Shown here: positions 1 to 8,781 of the stretch, piece after piece
How positions within the stretch are numbered: the stretch's first letter is position 1
How the letters are laid out: each line of letters starts with the position of its first letter
NCBI GenBank assembly: GCA_963748095.1
Contig: CAVVIO010000001.1
Coordinates: 186,001 to 250,000 of the forward strand
Reading direction: 5' to 3'
From: CAVVIO01 sp963748095
GTDB lineage: Bacteria; Bacteroidota; Bacteroidia; Bacteroidales; UBA10428
Length of the DNA: 64,000 nucleotides
Notes under the pieces: generated by a model
Told to the model about the DNA's origin: nothing
The model's input: the letters and a program-made list of their open reading frames with translations, nothing else
Database searches by the model: none
Program-made: the position numbers and the translations under genes

Positions 1-818
1 GTATAAAAAGCTTTATCCGGACTGCTTTTTTTCATTTGATGCATTATCCCTGATTCTGTAGCAACAATATATTCCTTTGAACTGTCTTCACAACTGAATT
101 TTAATAAAGCTGACGTTGATCCGATATAATCAGCAACAATAAGAATAGGTTTTTCACATTCTGGATGTGCAAGTATTTTAGAATTGGGATACTCTTTCTT
201 TAAATCTAAAATTTTTTCTAATGAAAACTCTTCATGTACGTGACATGCACCATCCCAAATAATCATTTCTCTTCCAGTAAGATTTTGTATATAATTACCT
301 AGGTTCCTGTCTGGTGCAAAAATTATTTTTTCACTTTCAGGCAAACTATTAATAATCTGAAGGGCATTGGACGAAGTACAGGTTATATCAGTCAATGCCT
401 TTATTTCAGCTGTAGTATTAACATAACTTATTACAGTGTATCCAGGATAGTTCGATTTAAATGTAGCAAAATCTTCAGCAGGACACGATTCTGCCAATGA
501 ACAACCTGCTTTTAAATCAGGTAATAATACTTTTTTTCCAGGAGACAATATTTTTGCAGTTTCTGCCATGAAATGTACTCCTGCAAATACAATAATATCA
601 GCATTAGTTTTAGCAGCCTGCTGCGAAAGAGCCAGACTGTCACCAACAAAATCTGCTATATCCTGTATTTCAGCTTCCTGGTAATAATGAGCAAGGATTA
701 CAGCATTTTTCTCCGATTGCAGTCTCTTTATTTCCTTTTTCAGATCGAGAGATTTATCAATTCCAATTTTTAAAAATCCAAAACGCATCAAATCTCTTTT
801 ATCAACAATTACATTCAT
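1..818 (-). CDS. nadA: Quinolinate synthase NadA (3' end cut by window edge)
   Basis: NadA is the [4Fe-4S] enzyme that condenses iminoaspartate with dihydroxyacetone phosphate to quinolinate in de novo NAD synthesis (cytoplasm). The reverse strand from the ATG at 818 stays open to base 1, giving about 272 residues. Family motifs seen: ILAHYYQ near residue 41, VGDSLALSQQA near 58, PDLKAGCSLAESCP with the first cluster cysteine at about C106, a second in DGACHVHEE at about C192, then AHPECEKP and DYIGSTSAL. The third cluster cysteine should lie in the missing C-terminus. No partner nadB/nadC is visible here. The start at 818 is the first ATG of the frame and is followed directly by the conserved N-terminal helix. 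The identification is firm; only the end is unknown. Confidence 0.93.
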   Translation of the reverse strand, partial: MNVIVDKRDLMRFGFLKIGIDKSLDLKKEIKRLQSEKNAVILAHYYQEAEIQDIADFVGDSLALSQQAAKTNADIIVFAGVHFMAETAKILSPGKKVLLPDLKAGCSLAESCPAEDFATFKSNYPGYTVISYVNTTAEIKALTDITCTSSNALQIINSLPESEKIIFAPDRNLGNYIQNLTGREMIIWDGACHVHEEFSLEKILDLKKEYPNSKILAHPECEKPILIVADYIGSTSALLKFSCEDSSKEYIVATESGIMHQMKKSSPDKAFY

Positions 819-1308
819 ATTTATATTATTATAAATTTTTTAAATAAATGTATGTATATGATGATTTCCTGTTAACACTGTTTAATTTTTTATTAATTTT
901 TACTTGACTTTTTCATTATCAAAAAATGATTAAAACATAATTAACAGGTTATACAAACAGCATAAATTGATAATCATAATATTGGATGCAAAATTAACAA
1001 CTTGTTAATATTAATAAATGTTAAAATATAATTTCAATATCAGATATTTCCGGCTGTTAAAAAAATGTTTAGTAAAATGAGTAAAATAATCAAAAAATCA
1101 TTTTGATAAGTAAAAAATATCCATATACAATTGTAAATTTTTAAATGTCAAGAATTATTTATAAGAAAATTTGCTTTACTATTAACAACAATTTAACAAC
1201 ACGGATGTTGAAAAATTATATTTAATAAAAATGTGGATAGTTTATCAATAATGATATAGACACGGGATACTTTTTTTATATTTGGTATTATTTTCTACAA
1301 ATTGGAAT
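819..1308. other. AT-rich divergent intergenic region between nadA and rpiB
   Basis: About 490 bases with no convincing ORF on either strand. It is very AT-rich, with many TTAA/TTAATATT motifs, and must carry promoters for both nadA (leftward) and rpiB (rightward). One near-match to a DnaA box (TGTGGATAG, 1232-1240) is present, but no cluster. A -7-like element at 1277-1284 is listed separately. I see no RNA gene or riboswitch fold. Confidence 0.5.
1277..1284 (+). promoter_or_regulatory. Putative -7 promoter element of rpiB
   Basis: TATATTTG matches the Bacteroidota -7 consensus TAnnTTTG and lies 24 bases before the rpiB ATG at 1309. There is no clear TTTG at the usual -33 distance, so the call is tentative. 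It supports the ATG at 1309 over the TTG at 1282, which lies inside this element. Confidence 0.45.
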
Positions 1309-1752
1309 ATGGATAAATTAAAAATAGCTGTGGCCAGTGATCACGCTGGATACGAAATGAAAAACAAACTGAAGGAATATCTGGAAAAGGAAGGATATGA
1401 AATCTATGATTTTGGATCATATTCCTCTGATTCTGCCGATTATCCGGATTTTGGACATCCTTTGGCCGAAGCTGTATCAAACGAAGAATTCAAATTTGGC
1501 ATATCATTGTGTGGCAGCGGCAATGGGATTAATATAGTTGCGAATAAACATCCGCTAATTCGTTCGGCCTTATGCTGGAACAAAGAAATTGCCGAACTTG
1601 CCAGAAAGCACAATAATGCAAATGTTTGTGCTTTGCCGGCACGTTTTATTACCTTTGAATTGGCCAAAGAAATATCAGATGCTTTTTTAATTACAAAATT
1701 TGAGGGAGGCCGTCACGAAAGAAGAATAGAAAAAATACCAATAACACATTAG
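1309..1752 (+). CDS. rpiB: Ribose-5-phosphate isomerase B
   Basis: RpiB/LacAB-family isomerase interconverting ribose 5-phosphate and ribulose 5-phosphate in the pentose phosphate pathway. The 147-residue product has the family's usual length. Motifs: IAVASDHAGYEMK at the N-terminus (substrate-binding Asp and His), SYSSDSADYPDFG, and SLCGSGNGINIVANK with the catalytic Cys and phosphate-binding glycines; the C-terminal FEGGRHERRIEKI is also typical. A TTG at 1282 would add nine residues, but ATG 1309 begins exactly where RpiB homology begins. The downstream Rrf2 gene follows after 2 bases, so the two are probably co-transcribed. Confidence 0.93.
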   Translation: MDKLKIAVASDHAGYEMKNKLKEYLEKEGYEIYDFGSYSSDSADYPDFGHPLAEAVSNEEFKFGISLCGSGNGINIVANKHPLIRSALCWNKEIAELARKHNNANVCALPARFITFELAKEISDAFLITKFEGGRHERRIEKIPITH

Positions 1753-1754
1753 TT

Positions 1755-2189
1755 ATGTTGTCAAATACATCCAAATATGCAATCAGGGCCGCTATATACC
1801 TGGCAATAAATGTGAAAGATTCCCAGAAAATAGGTATAAAAAAAATATCGGAGGACCTGAACATCCCTTCCCCTTTTTTGGGTAAAATTCTTCAATCTTT
1901 AGCCAAACACAAATTGTTAACTTCTACCAAAGGCCCCAACGGTGGCTTTGGATTGGCAAAGGATGCCAACGACATTACATTGTATGAAATTGTACAAATT
2001 ATTGATGGTAACGATTTATTCGACCGCTGCCTGATATCACTCCGCACCTGCAACGAACACAAGATACCTTGTCCGGTGCATAATAATTACGAAGGAATTC
2101 GAAAAGATATATATAACTTGTTCAGAAATCAGACTATTGGTAAACTGGCAACCAGCGCCACACAAGCCGATCAGGAAATTTTCCTGTAA
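1755..2189 (+). CDS. Rrf2-family transcriptional regulator, probable Fe-S sensor
   Basis: A 144-residue Rrf2/IscR/NsrR-family winged-helix regulator. The N-terminus LSNTSKYAIRAAIYLA and the segment IGIKKISEDLNIPSPFLGKILQSLAKHKLLTSTKGPNGGFGLA are the signature of the family DNA-binding domain. Three cysteines around residues 90-108 (spacing C-X6-C-X6-C) sit where IscR and NsrR bind their cluster, although the spacing is not identical to either. It starts 2 bases after the rpiB stop and overlaps the end of the convergent VanZ-like gene by 19 bases. No adjacent isc/suf or nitrosative-stress gene points to the target regulon, so the exact sensor type cannot be assigned. Confidence 0.88.
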   Translation: MLSNTSKYAIRAAIYLAINVKDSQKIGIKKISEDLNIPSPFLGKILQSLAKHKLLTSTKGPNGGFGLAKDANDITLYEIVQIIDGNDLFDRCLISLRTCNEHKIPCPVHNNYEGIRKDIYNLFRNQTIGKLATSATQADQEIFL

Positions 2190-2575
2190 CGCAGAAATAA
2201 CCGGAATGTAAATGTTCCCAAAATCATTCCGCAAAGATTGGCCAGCATATCAAAAATACTTCCGTCACGGCTATCAATAAAAAAATATTGAATTAGCTCT
2301 ATTGATCCCCCTAAAACAAGTGTAATAGTAAAAGGCAGATAAAACAAGGAAATTACTTTTGAAAGGCTTACTTGTCTGACTGATAAACTGTCGTACAACA
2401 TTAAAAACGATAAAATAAAATACATACTGAAATGCACAAGTTTATCTGCATTATCAAATTTCAGAATGTCTATTTTCTTTACATCTTTTGCCGGTAACAG
2501 GCAAAGATATAAGATAACTGCTGTCCATAAGAACGTTTTCCAGTAAGGGATTAATTTAAATAAATACTTTTTCAT
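2171..2575 (-). CDS. VanZ-like family membrane protein
   Basis: A 134-residue integral membrane protein with about four hydrophobic helices (roughly residues 13-28, 47-62, 72-90 and 108-126). The loop sequences DKLVHFSMYF and SIELIQYF followed by RDGSIFDMLANLCG are the conserved blocks of the VanZ-like family, whose founding member gives low-level teicoplanin resistance but whose general function is unknown. It overlaps the 3' end of the Rrf2 gene tail-to-tail by 19 bases. It is probably a stand-alone gene; no vancomycin-resistance operon is nearby, so a resistance role should not be assumed. Confidence 0.8.
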   Translation of the reverse strand: MKKYLFKLIPYWKTFLWTAVILYLCLLPAKDVKKIDILKFDNADKLVHFSMYFILSFLMLYDSLSVRQVSLSKVISLFYLPFTITLVLGGSIELIQYFFIDSRDGSIFDMLANLCGMILGTFTFRLFLRYRKIS

Positions 2576-2743
2576 TTCCGATATATTATCCGGGTCAAAG
2601 ATAAATTCATTGTTTCAATTAATTTTTTTATCCGTCATTTTTTTATAACTTTTAACTTTTTAAAAATTATTTTGCTAAAAATTTAATACAAAAAACCAAA
2701 ATATCTGCTTAAAGACATCAGTATTTATTTTATACAAACGGAT

Positions 2744-2765
2744 ATTTTTCGAATAACCGAAAAAT
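2744..2765. repeat. Inverted repeat upstream of the GT-NAGPA gene
   Basis: Perfect 8-base arms ATTTTTCG and CGAAAAAT separated by six bases. It lies about 90 bases before the start at 2853 and could be an operator or a leader hairpin. Its function is not known. Confidence 0.45.
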
Positions 2766-2820
2766 TTAGCATTGAGTTACTAAAAAGAGGTGTCTTATAA
2801 TTTTCAATAGAATAAACCAG

Positions 2821-2837
2821 GTTTACTGACAGTAAAC
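2821..2837. promoter_or_regulatory. 17-bp perfect palindrome just before the GT-NAGPA start
   Basis: GTTTACTGACAGTAAAC is a perfect inverted repeat (8-base arms around one central base) ending 15 bases before the ATG at 2853. The position suits a repressor operator or a structure blocking the ribosome-binding region. No regulator gene is adjacent on the same strand, so the binder is unknown. Confidence 0.5.
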
Positions 2838-2852
2838 AGTTTTTCAGAGATT

Positions 2853-5800
2853 ATGAGTTATAGAATAACGACTGACAGGATGCTGGATATCCTGTACAAA
2901 GAACCCATCCATACGTGGTTTGATTTGGGTATATTTCTGGACCGTCTAAGAGAAACAAAACCGATTCCAACAGCCAGGTTTGATGGGACGTATGAAGAAT
3001 TTGCACAGGAAATTTCCGAAAATGCATTAGCATTTATAACGTTTCATTATTCGGTAGACGGGGTCACTGTTGAAATAGAAAAATACGAAAAAATTCTCAG
3101 GCGTAATTTCAATAAAACAACCATCCATTATATAGGAGGAAAATTTTATCCGGAATCAGAGAAACTAATTGATCCGAGAGTCAGGAAACTTGAACTTCCT
3201 GAGATAAATGGTTTTGAACAATGGAAACTGTACAAAGAGTTTTTTTTCACCAAACTCGAGAGAGGCAGTGAAGAATACAACAAACTCATTACAGATTTCT
3301 GGAAAGAAGTTTTATCTGTCGTAAAAAAATTAGGGAATTATATCGAAAACAATAACATCAGGCTTCTATATCTGATTAATATTTGTTCTAATCCCGGCAA
3401 TGTATCCCTGGCGCTGGCTACCGTGCTTATAAGTGAGTACATGGGTATTCCTGTCATTAACAACAACCATGATTTTTACTGGGAAGGAGGTAATCGAGAA
3501 ATAGACAAGGAGGTGAATGATTTAAAAGACGGCCCCCGTGATTTTTTTTTCACAAACGCCCATCTGGGAGAAGTATTTTCAATAATCGAAGTTCTCTTTC
3601 CTTGGGAGTCACGTTCGTGGATAAATGTTAATATAAATAATGCGCAAACGGCACATCTTATCAGTCAAAACGGACATAATCCGGCCAATGTTACGGAAAT
3701 AGGAACAGCTGTTGATACCCATGTTTATTTAAATATTAGCAAGCGCCGAAAAATCAATGCTTATGACCAATTCGAGAAAATTCTGAGCAGGTATAAAAAC
3801 ACACTTGTATGTTATTCTGTAACAGATGTAATAAATAACAGCCTGGTAGATGAGAACAATCCCCGGCCGTTGTTAATCGGTTATAAAACCAGGCCACTGG
3901 AGAATTTTTTAAACGAAAACATAATTTTTCTTCAGCCAACAAGAATAATAACCCGCAAACGAATTGAATTGGGTTTCAAACTCATCAAACGGATGTTTAC
4001 GAATAAATTATTTATTGAACGGCTTAAAAGAACTTCTAATCTTAAAATTACCATACTGGTAACCGGACCGATCGCTTCGGGACATTATGATTATTTCACA
4101 AAATTAATCAAACGGTTTTCCCAACTGCTTGATTTTTTCGATGATCCATTAAAAAACAGGGTATTTCTGGCCTTTTTGTTCAGCGAAATAGATAAGGAAA
4201 ATTTCAAGGAAAGATTCAAAGAGCCAGTTGGAATCCCCGAGTTATACAATATTGCATCCCTTGTTTTGTTACCCAGTCGGACAGAAGGCAGGGGATTACC
4301 TATCATTGAAGCAACAGCCTGTGGCACGCCGATATTTTGCCGCAGGTATTTTCCTGAAAATGTTTATTCTGAAGTGATTGGTGAAGATCTTCCGGAGCAG
4401 GATCGCCTCAAAGTCATTGAATTCGACGGAAAAAAAATTACTTCACACCATTCTGAAAAAATCATTAACCGAGTAATGTTTCCCCACAAATTTACGGAAG
4501 AAGTACTTCATAATAAGCAAGTGGTGCAAAAGCGTTACAGCCTTGAATCCCTGAATGATAATATTGAAAATATATGCCGGATGTTATATTCTCAGTTGGG
4601 GACAAATGAACAACATATGCATAAAGCCAGGATAGCACTGGAGATGTATAAAAAGAAAGTGGAATTTACAAATGATGATTTAAAAAAAATCTTAAAAACA
4701 GACAACAGGCAATATTTACCGGGATACGGCCGACTGGCCTTTATGCAGAATCTTGAATCGCTAATTGATCCAAGCTCATTCCGTAAGGAAGAACAACAAA
4801 TCAGGGGTTTTGTACATAATTTTGCCAAAAAATTACTTATTGAAAATAAATTAGAGGATGAAATCTCCAAGAAAAAGGAAGCTGAGTTTTTCAATGCAGT
4901 GGATAACCTGTTTCATTATCATAAAGGAAAAGTTAAAGTGCTTCACGATCATTCTTTTACGTACAGGCACAGAAACAGGAATTACTATCCTTACCAGGAT
5001 TATACTATTCAGGAGATCACAGGGATAATAACATCCCTGTTTTTTGAAATACTTACACCAAAGATCAGAAATGTAATTGATGAAAGCTCTCATTTTTTTA
5101 CAGACTGGGACCTGGCGCTGGCACAGCTAACCTCCAGTGCTTATCTTGCCATCGACGATCGGAGGGAGCTTATCAATAAAATGCATGCCAACATCCCCAT
5201 TGGTATATTTCCGGGAGAATATGTGAAATACCTGCTTGAGTTTTTTGCTTTACAGGCTATACGGTCCCGGTTAAAAATAAAAATAGAAAATGAGCTAACA
5301 GAAGAAATCCTTGAAAAAACCAAAGTTTCCCTGGCTCCGGTTTATGTTTTTGCACCCGAAAGATCAATTGGACGGTGGTTTAGTAAAAGTGATATTATAG
5401 ATTATATTGAAAATGGGCACGAATATGAACTAAAAATTTTATACAAACATGGAATATTACAAATTATAGATACAAGGCAATTATGTATTGGCATTCATTT
5501 TTCGCAAATAGGAGAGGAGGCATTACAGGCTCTTTCCAAAATACATGACGGACTGGGATTTATTGTTTCCAATCGCACACATGCTTCTATGATGACAGAT
5601 ATTGTTGATATCGACCGCTTTCATATAGGAAAGGCATCGCTGCCGTTGCATGCCAATATTTTAGGGATACCACAGGACAGCGGATACATCCAGTTTGTTC
5701 CTGCCGGCATCCGCACAACATTATCGTATCCAACACCTATACAAACAGCCAAGGATTTCAACATGGTACTAAAAAGCCGAAAGTTTAAAGAACTGGCTTC

Positions 5801-7025
5801 ACAAAACGGTGAACAGAAGCTGTTGACGTTGCTAAGGGAGGATGCAGAAACACAGGGTTCTCCTGCGAAATACTTCCTTGAAAAGTTACAGGACACCGGA
5901 GACAACGACCGTTATGTAAAATACCGGTACGTAAGCGGAATATACGAGGATAACTATCCATGGAACGGGGTATTTGCCAGTATTGATCTTAACGAATACA
6001 AATGGCGTTTTAAAACTTTAATGAACAGTGAAAAACCAAAAAAGGTAACTTCATTTGTTGCTAATTTTTACCGTAGCACTGGTATTCGCCCAAGAATTGC
6101 GTGGAATGGCGGTTATATTTTGAATCCTGAATTGGTTGGCAAATTGGGTTTGCCCGAATCATACATTGGTTCTCCCCTCGGATTACTGATAGCTGACGGA
6201 AAAATAATTTCCCCGCCATTATTTAATAAAGCAGCTTTATTGATCGATAAAAACGGAAAACTGGATATACGCAAAGTAAATTCAAAACAGGAGTTGACAT
6301 TTACCATGGCAGAAACAAGTATTTCATTTAATACCGGCGATTATAATTTAAAATCACCACCGGAAAGGCCATGTTATTACGACTTGTTATACACCGAAGA
6401 AAACATATTCGCCAGGAACAGGGTCATTGTCAGATTAGCCGGAAATGTAATAAAAGAAATTATTTACCCGGGAGATCACGAAACAGTTAAAATAATTCCG
6501 GTAGGATTAACACTTTCATTTCCTGTTGATCAGTTTCCTGAAACATGGAAATCGGCTGAAAGAATGATGGAAATTAAAATAAAGGGAATGGAAAACATAT
6601 TACATGCAGTGGAAGCTGGACCATTTTTGGTTGCCGGAGGAAAAACAGCCATAGACATGCATGATGAAGGATGGGATCATTTTAATTCGATAAAAACCCA
6701 GGCAGCACGCATTGATTATACCGACATGCGGGGACCAAAAATAGCTGTTGGACTCGACGGGAAAGGTATTTTATCTGTACTTACTATTAACGGCAGAATC
6801 AGAGAATCGGTAGGAGCAACCCATTTCGATATGGCAAAAATTATGGAACAGATGGGAATTGACAAAGCAATGGGTTTTGACCCTGGAGGAAGCAGCACAC
6901 TTGTGGTTGAAGGAAAAACAATTAATATCTCACCCTATAATCACCAATATGAAAGAAATATATACGCGTTACCACCCGAACCCAGGGCAGTATCAAATGC
7001 TATAATTGGTTATGTAGAGGAATAA
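2853..7025 (+). CDS. Glycosyltransferase fused to a phosphodiester glycosidase (NAGPA-like) domain
   Basis: A 1390-residue protein with no signal peptide. Residues about 160-600 form a GT-B glycosyltransferase: the block LLPSRTEGRGLPIIEATACG near residue 470 is the nucleotide-sugar-binding EX7E-type motif of GT4-like enzymes. Residues about 640-1020 are a region I do not recognise. Residues about 1050-1388 resemble the NAGPA (phosphodiester alpha-N-acetylglucosaminidase) family, with RIAWNGGYIL, GPKIAVGLDGKG, GFDPGGSSTLVVEG and EPRAVSNAIIGYVEE at the end. NAGPA-domain proteins cleave sugar-1-phosphodiesters, so a transferase and a hydrolase acting on glycans are joined in one chain. The gene stands alone between palindromes (upstream) and a strong terminator (downstream). 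The substrate is unknown and the domain calls rest on motifs only. Confidence 0.8.
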   Translation: MSYRITTDRMLDILYKEPIHTWFDLGIFLDRLRETKPIPTARFDGTYEEFAQEISENALAFITFHYSVDGVTVEIEKYEKILRRNFNKTTIHYIGGKFYPESEKLIDPRVRKLELPEINGFEQWKLYKEFFFTKLERGSEEYNKLITDFWKEVLSVVKKLGNYIENNNIRLLYLINICSNPGNVSLALATVLISEYMGIPVINNNHDFYWEGGNREIDKEVNDLKDGPRDFFFTNAHLGEVFSIIEVLFPWESRSWINVNINNAQTAHLISQNGHNPANVTEIGTAVDTHVYLNISKRRKINAYDQFEKILSRYKNTLVCYSVTDVINNSLVDENNPRPLLIGYKTRPLENFLNENIIFLQPTRIITRKRIELGFKLIKRMFTNKLFIERLKRTSNLKITILVTGPIASGHYDYFTKLIKRFSQLLDFFDDPLKNRVFLAFLFSEIDKENFKERFKEPVGIPELYNIASLVLLPSRTEGRGLPIIEATACGTPIFCRRYFPENVYSEVIGEDLPEQDRLKVIEFDGKKITSHHSEKIINRVMFPHKFTEEVLHNKQVVQKRYSLESLNDNIENICRMLYSQLGTNEQHMHKARIALEMYKKKVEFTNDDLKKILKTDNRQYLPGYGRLAFMQNLESLIDPSSFRKEEQQIRGFVHNFAKKLLIENKLEDEISKKKEAEFFNAVDNLFHYHKGKVKVLHDHSFTYRHRNRNYYPYQDYTIQEITGIITSLFFEILTPKIRNVIDESSHFFTDWDLALAQLTSSAYLAIDDRRELINKMHANIPIGIFPGEYVKYLLEFFALQAIRSRLKIKIENELTEEILEKTKVSLAPVYVFAPERSIGRWFSKSDIIDYIENGHEYELKILYKHGILQIIDTRQLCIGIHFSQIGEEALQALSKIHDGLGFIVSNRTHASMMTDIVDIDRFHIGKASLPLHANILGIPQDSGYIQFVPAGIRTTLSYPTPIQTAKDFNMVLKSRKFKELASQNGEQKLLTLLREDAETQGSPAKYFLEKLQDTGDNDRYVKYRYVSGIYEDNYPWNGVFASIDLNEYKWRFKTLMNSEKPKKVTSFVANFYRSTGIRPRIAWNGGYILNPELVGKLGLPESYIGSPLGLLIADGKIISPPLFNKAALLIDKNGKLDIRKVNSKQELTFTMAETSISFNTGDYNLKSPPERPCYYDLLYTEENIFARNRVIVRLAGNVIKEIIYPGDHETVKIIPVGLTLSFPVDQFPETWKSAERMMEIKIKGMENILHAVEAGPFLVAGGKTAIDMHDEGWDHFNSIKTQAARIDYTDMRGPKIAVGLDGKGILSVLTINGRIRESVGATHFDMAKIMEQMGIDKAMGFDPGGSSTLVVEGKTINISPYNHQYERNIYALPPEPRAVSNAIIGYVEE

Positions 7026-7028
7026 AAC

Positions 7029-7058
7029 AATAAATCCTGCCGGGAGGCAGGATTTATT
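7029..7058. terminator. Intrinsic terminator after the GT-NAGPA gene
   Basis: Perfect 13-bp stem (AATAAATCCTGCC with its complement) around a GGGA loop, starting 3 bases after the stop and ending in a T-rich run. It could work in both directions, separating this gene from the convergent receiver gene. Confidence 0.85.
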
Positions 7059-7108
7059 TTACCAAACACCATTAATTAAACCATGAAAAATCACCAAAAT
7101 TTTTATTC

Positions 7109-7489
7109 TTAATACGAATATTCAATTGACAGCGCTTTTTCAAGGGCAGTAGTATTCACTTCATCCTTGATAATGTAGCTTCTTGCCCCGGCTTCTATCA
7201 TTTGAACAATATATTTCATTTCTGAATGGAATGATACGGCAATAATTACCAGGTTGCGGTATAATTGTGACGCTTCCCGAGTTGCTTGTATCCCATCCAT
7301 ATTCGGCATATTTATATCCATAAAAACAGTATCGTATAATTTGTCATTCAATGCATTGAGGCACTGTCTTCCATCTGTCACAATATCCAGTTCCTCAATT
7401 CGATCCTGAAAAGTATCTAATAGCATAAATTGAAGCGCCTTTGCGAAATGCGGATTATCATCAACTATTAGTACTTTTTGTTTTTTCAT
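7109..7489 (-). CDS. Single-domain response regulator (CheY-like receiver)
   Basis: A 126-residue protein made only of a receiver domain. It shows the acidic pair in VLIVDDNP (residues 6-13), the phospho-acceptor Asp in TVFMDINMPNMDG (about residue 58), a Ser in IIAVSFHSE at the usual Thr/Ser switch position, and the conserved Lys in SYIIKDE. There is no output domain, so it should act by protein contact or phosphotransfer. It lies about 600 bases downstream of, and on the same strand as, a NarL-type regulator and a giant PAS kinase, and may be part of their signalling circuit; direct operon membership is unlikely because a terminator intervenes. Confidence 0.9.
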   Translation of the reverse strand: MKKQKVLIVDDNPHFAKALQFMLLDTFQDRIEELDIVTDGRQCLNALNDKLYDTVFMDINMPNMDGIQATREASQLYRNLVIIAVSFHSEMKYIVQMIEAGARSYIIKDEVNTTALEKALSIEYSY

Positions 7490-8104
7490 GCGAATACTTT
7501 AATTATATAGACAAAAGTATTTAAACGGGATATTTAAAATAAGCGCATAAATACGCAAATTTCAGGATGAACTACGCATTTTCCAATACGTATTTTCCGA
7601 CAAAAAAAACAGGATAACATTGCTGCTACCCTGTTTCTACCTAAATCCAACCAAACCCTACATCAAATTATTAACCATGAAACGTTTCAATCTTATATGA
7701 TTGCTTTTTTAAATCTCTTTTGAATTATAATGTTCAATACAAAGATACGGTCACTTGTACTGTTTTTTTTGAGCGAATACACCTAATTTTCAAAAATTTT
7801 TACCCATTTTATAATAGGTAATTACCGAATAAATATTTAGGTATATACCGACATAAATTTTTTCGTCAGCTTTACAGCAAAAGTTCAATTAATTGATATC
7901 CCCGGTAAAAGAACTTATTTACCACCTTTAAAATAGCTACATTTCCTGACAGAATTATTCAGGTAGTAAAATTCAGTGTAAAGTTAACAGCAAAAATTGT
8001 AAATAATATGTATAAAACCACGCAATTTTCCTGGCGTAAAACCCTTAAAAAAACGGCGGTTTTCCGCCATAAAACAAATAGATATGAGGATTAGAATTGC
8101 CCGG
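7490..8104. other. Long intergenic region with leader-like sequence and no gene
   Basis: About 615 bases without a credible protein gene. At 7600-7680 there is a small stem (AAACAGG with CCTGTTT, about 16-base loop) followed by an A/C-rich stretch that ends in an ATG at 7678 opening only a seven-codon frame (MKRFNLI, stop). This has the look of a Bacteroidota 5' leader, a decayed gene start or a small RNA. A terminator for the response-regulator gene lies at the right end. Confidence 0.4.
8046..8068 (-). terminator. Intrinsic terminator of the kinase/response-regulator operon
   Basis: Read on the minus strand: GGCGG, loop AAAA, CCGCC, then G and seven T. It lies 37 bases beyond the stop of the NarL-type regulator, the textbook position and shape for a Rho-independent terminator. 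Confidence 0.88.
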
Positions 8105-8734
8105 TTAAATCTTAACCAGCTTATTTTTAATGGCATATACAACAAGGCTGATCGAATTTTTTGAATCGGTTTTCAACAATAAACTGGAACGGTGTCTTTC
8201 TACTGTTCGTTGACTGATAAAAAGTTTATCAGAAATTTGTTGATTCGAGTATCCTTCAAAAATAAGTTCAAGCACTTCTTTTTCCCGGGATGTGAGAATG
8301 ACAGAATCATCTGCCGGTTTGTTCTTAATAAGTTGTAATAATAATTCCTGCGAGAAATAATTTCCGCCATTATTTATTTTATGAATGGCATCGTACAGCT
8401 GATCGTTATCAATATCTTTTAAAATAAATCCTTTCACACCAATGTCGATCATGGTGTTATAATATTCCACATCGCTAAACATAGATAATATAAGTATATT
8501 CATGTCAGGGTATTTCAAAAGAGCCTGTTTACTGGCTTCCACGCCATTCATTTCCGGCATGTTAATATCCATCAGCACCACATCGGGCTTAAGAAATTCG
8601 AGTTGTTTTATGAATTCTTTACCATTCGAAGCTTCAGCAATAACAGACATATCTTCCCGCTCGTCTAATATAAATTTCAATCCATTACGAAAAAGCTGAT
8701 GATCATCTACTATAATTAATTTTATTTTTTCCAT
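8105..8734 (-). CDS. NarL/FixJ-family response regulator
   Basis: A 209-residue two-domain regulator. The receiver occupies residues about 4-120 (LIIVDDHQLFRNG; phospho-Asp in VVLMDINMPEMNG; Lys in GFILKDID) and a LuxR-type helix-turn-helix residues about 145-205 (LTSREKEVLELIFEGYSNQQISDKLFISQRTVERHRSSLLLKT). The open frame extends upstream to 8821 inside the kinase gene, but MEKIKLIIVDD at 8734 is the proper start. The gene begins 47 bases after the stop of the giant PAS histidine kinase on the same strand, so the two form a HisKA_3-type kinase/NarL regulator pair. Confidence 0.93.
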   Translation of the reverse strand: MEKIKLIIVDDHQLFRNGLKFILDEREDMSVIAEASNGKEFIKQLEFLKPDVVLMDINMPEMNGVEASKQALLKYPDMNILILSMFSDVEYYNTMIDIGVKGFILKDIDNDQLYDAIHKINNGGNYFSQELLLQLIKNKPADDSVILTSREKEVLELIFEGYSNQQISDKLFISQRTVERHRSSLLLKTDSKNSISLVVYAIKNKLVKI

Positions 8735-8781
8735 AATATAGTGTAAGATTAAAAATAGTAAATTATTAACATTTTCGAAAT

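Noticed and set aside
819..1308. Possible replication origin, because of AT-richness and a DnaA-box-like TGTGGATAG at 1232
   Set aside because: Only one imperfect box is present and no dnaA, dnaN or similar gene is nearby; the AT-richness fits any divergent promoter region.
1282..1308. Extension of rpiB to the TTG at 1282
   Set aside because: The TTG lies inside a -7 promoter element and RpiB homology begins at ATG 1309.
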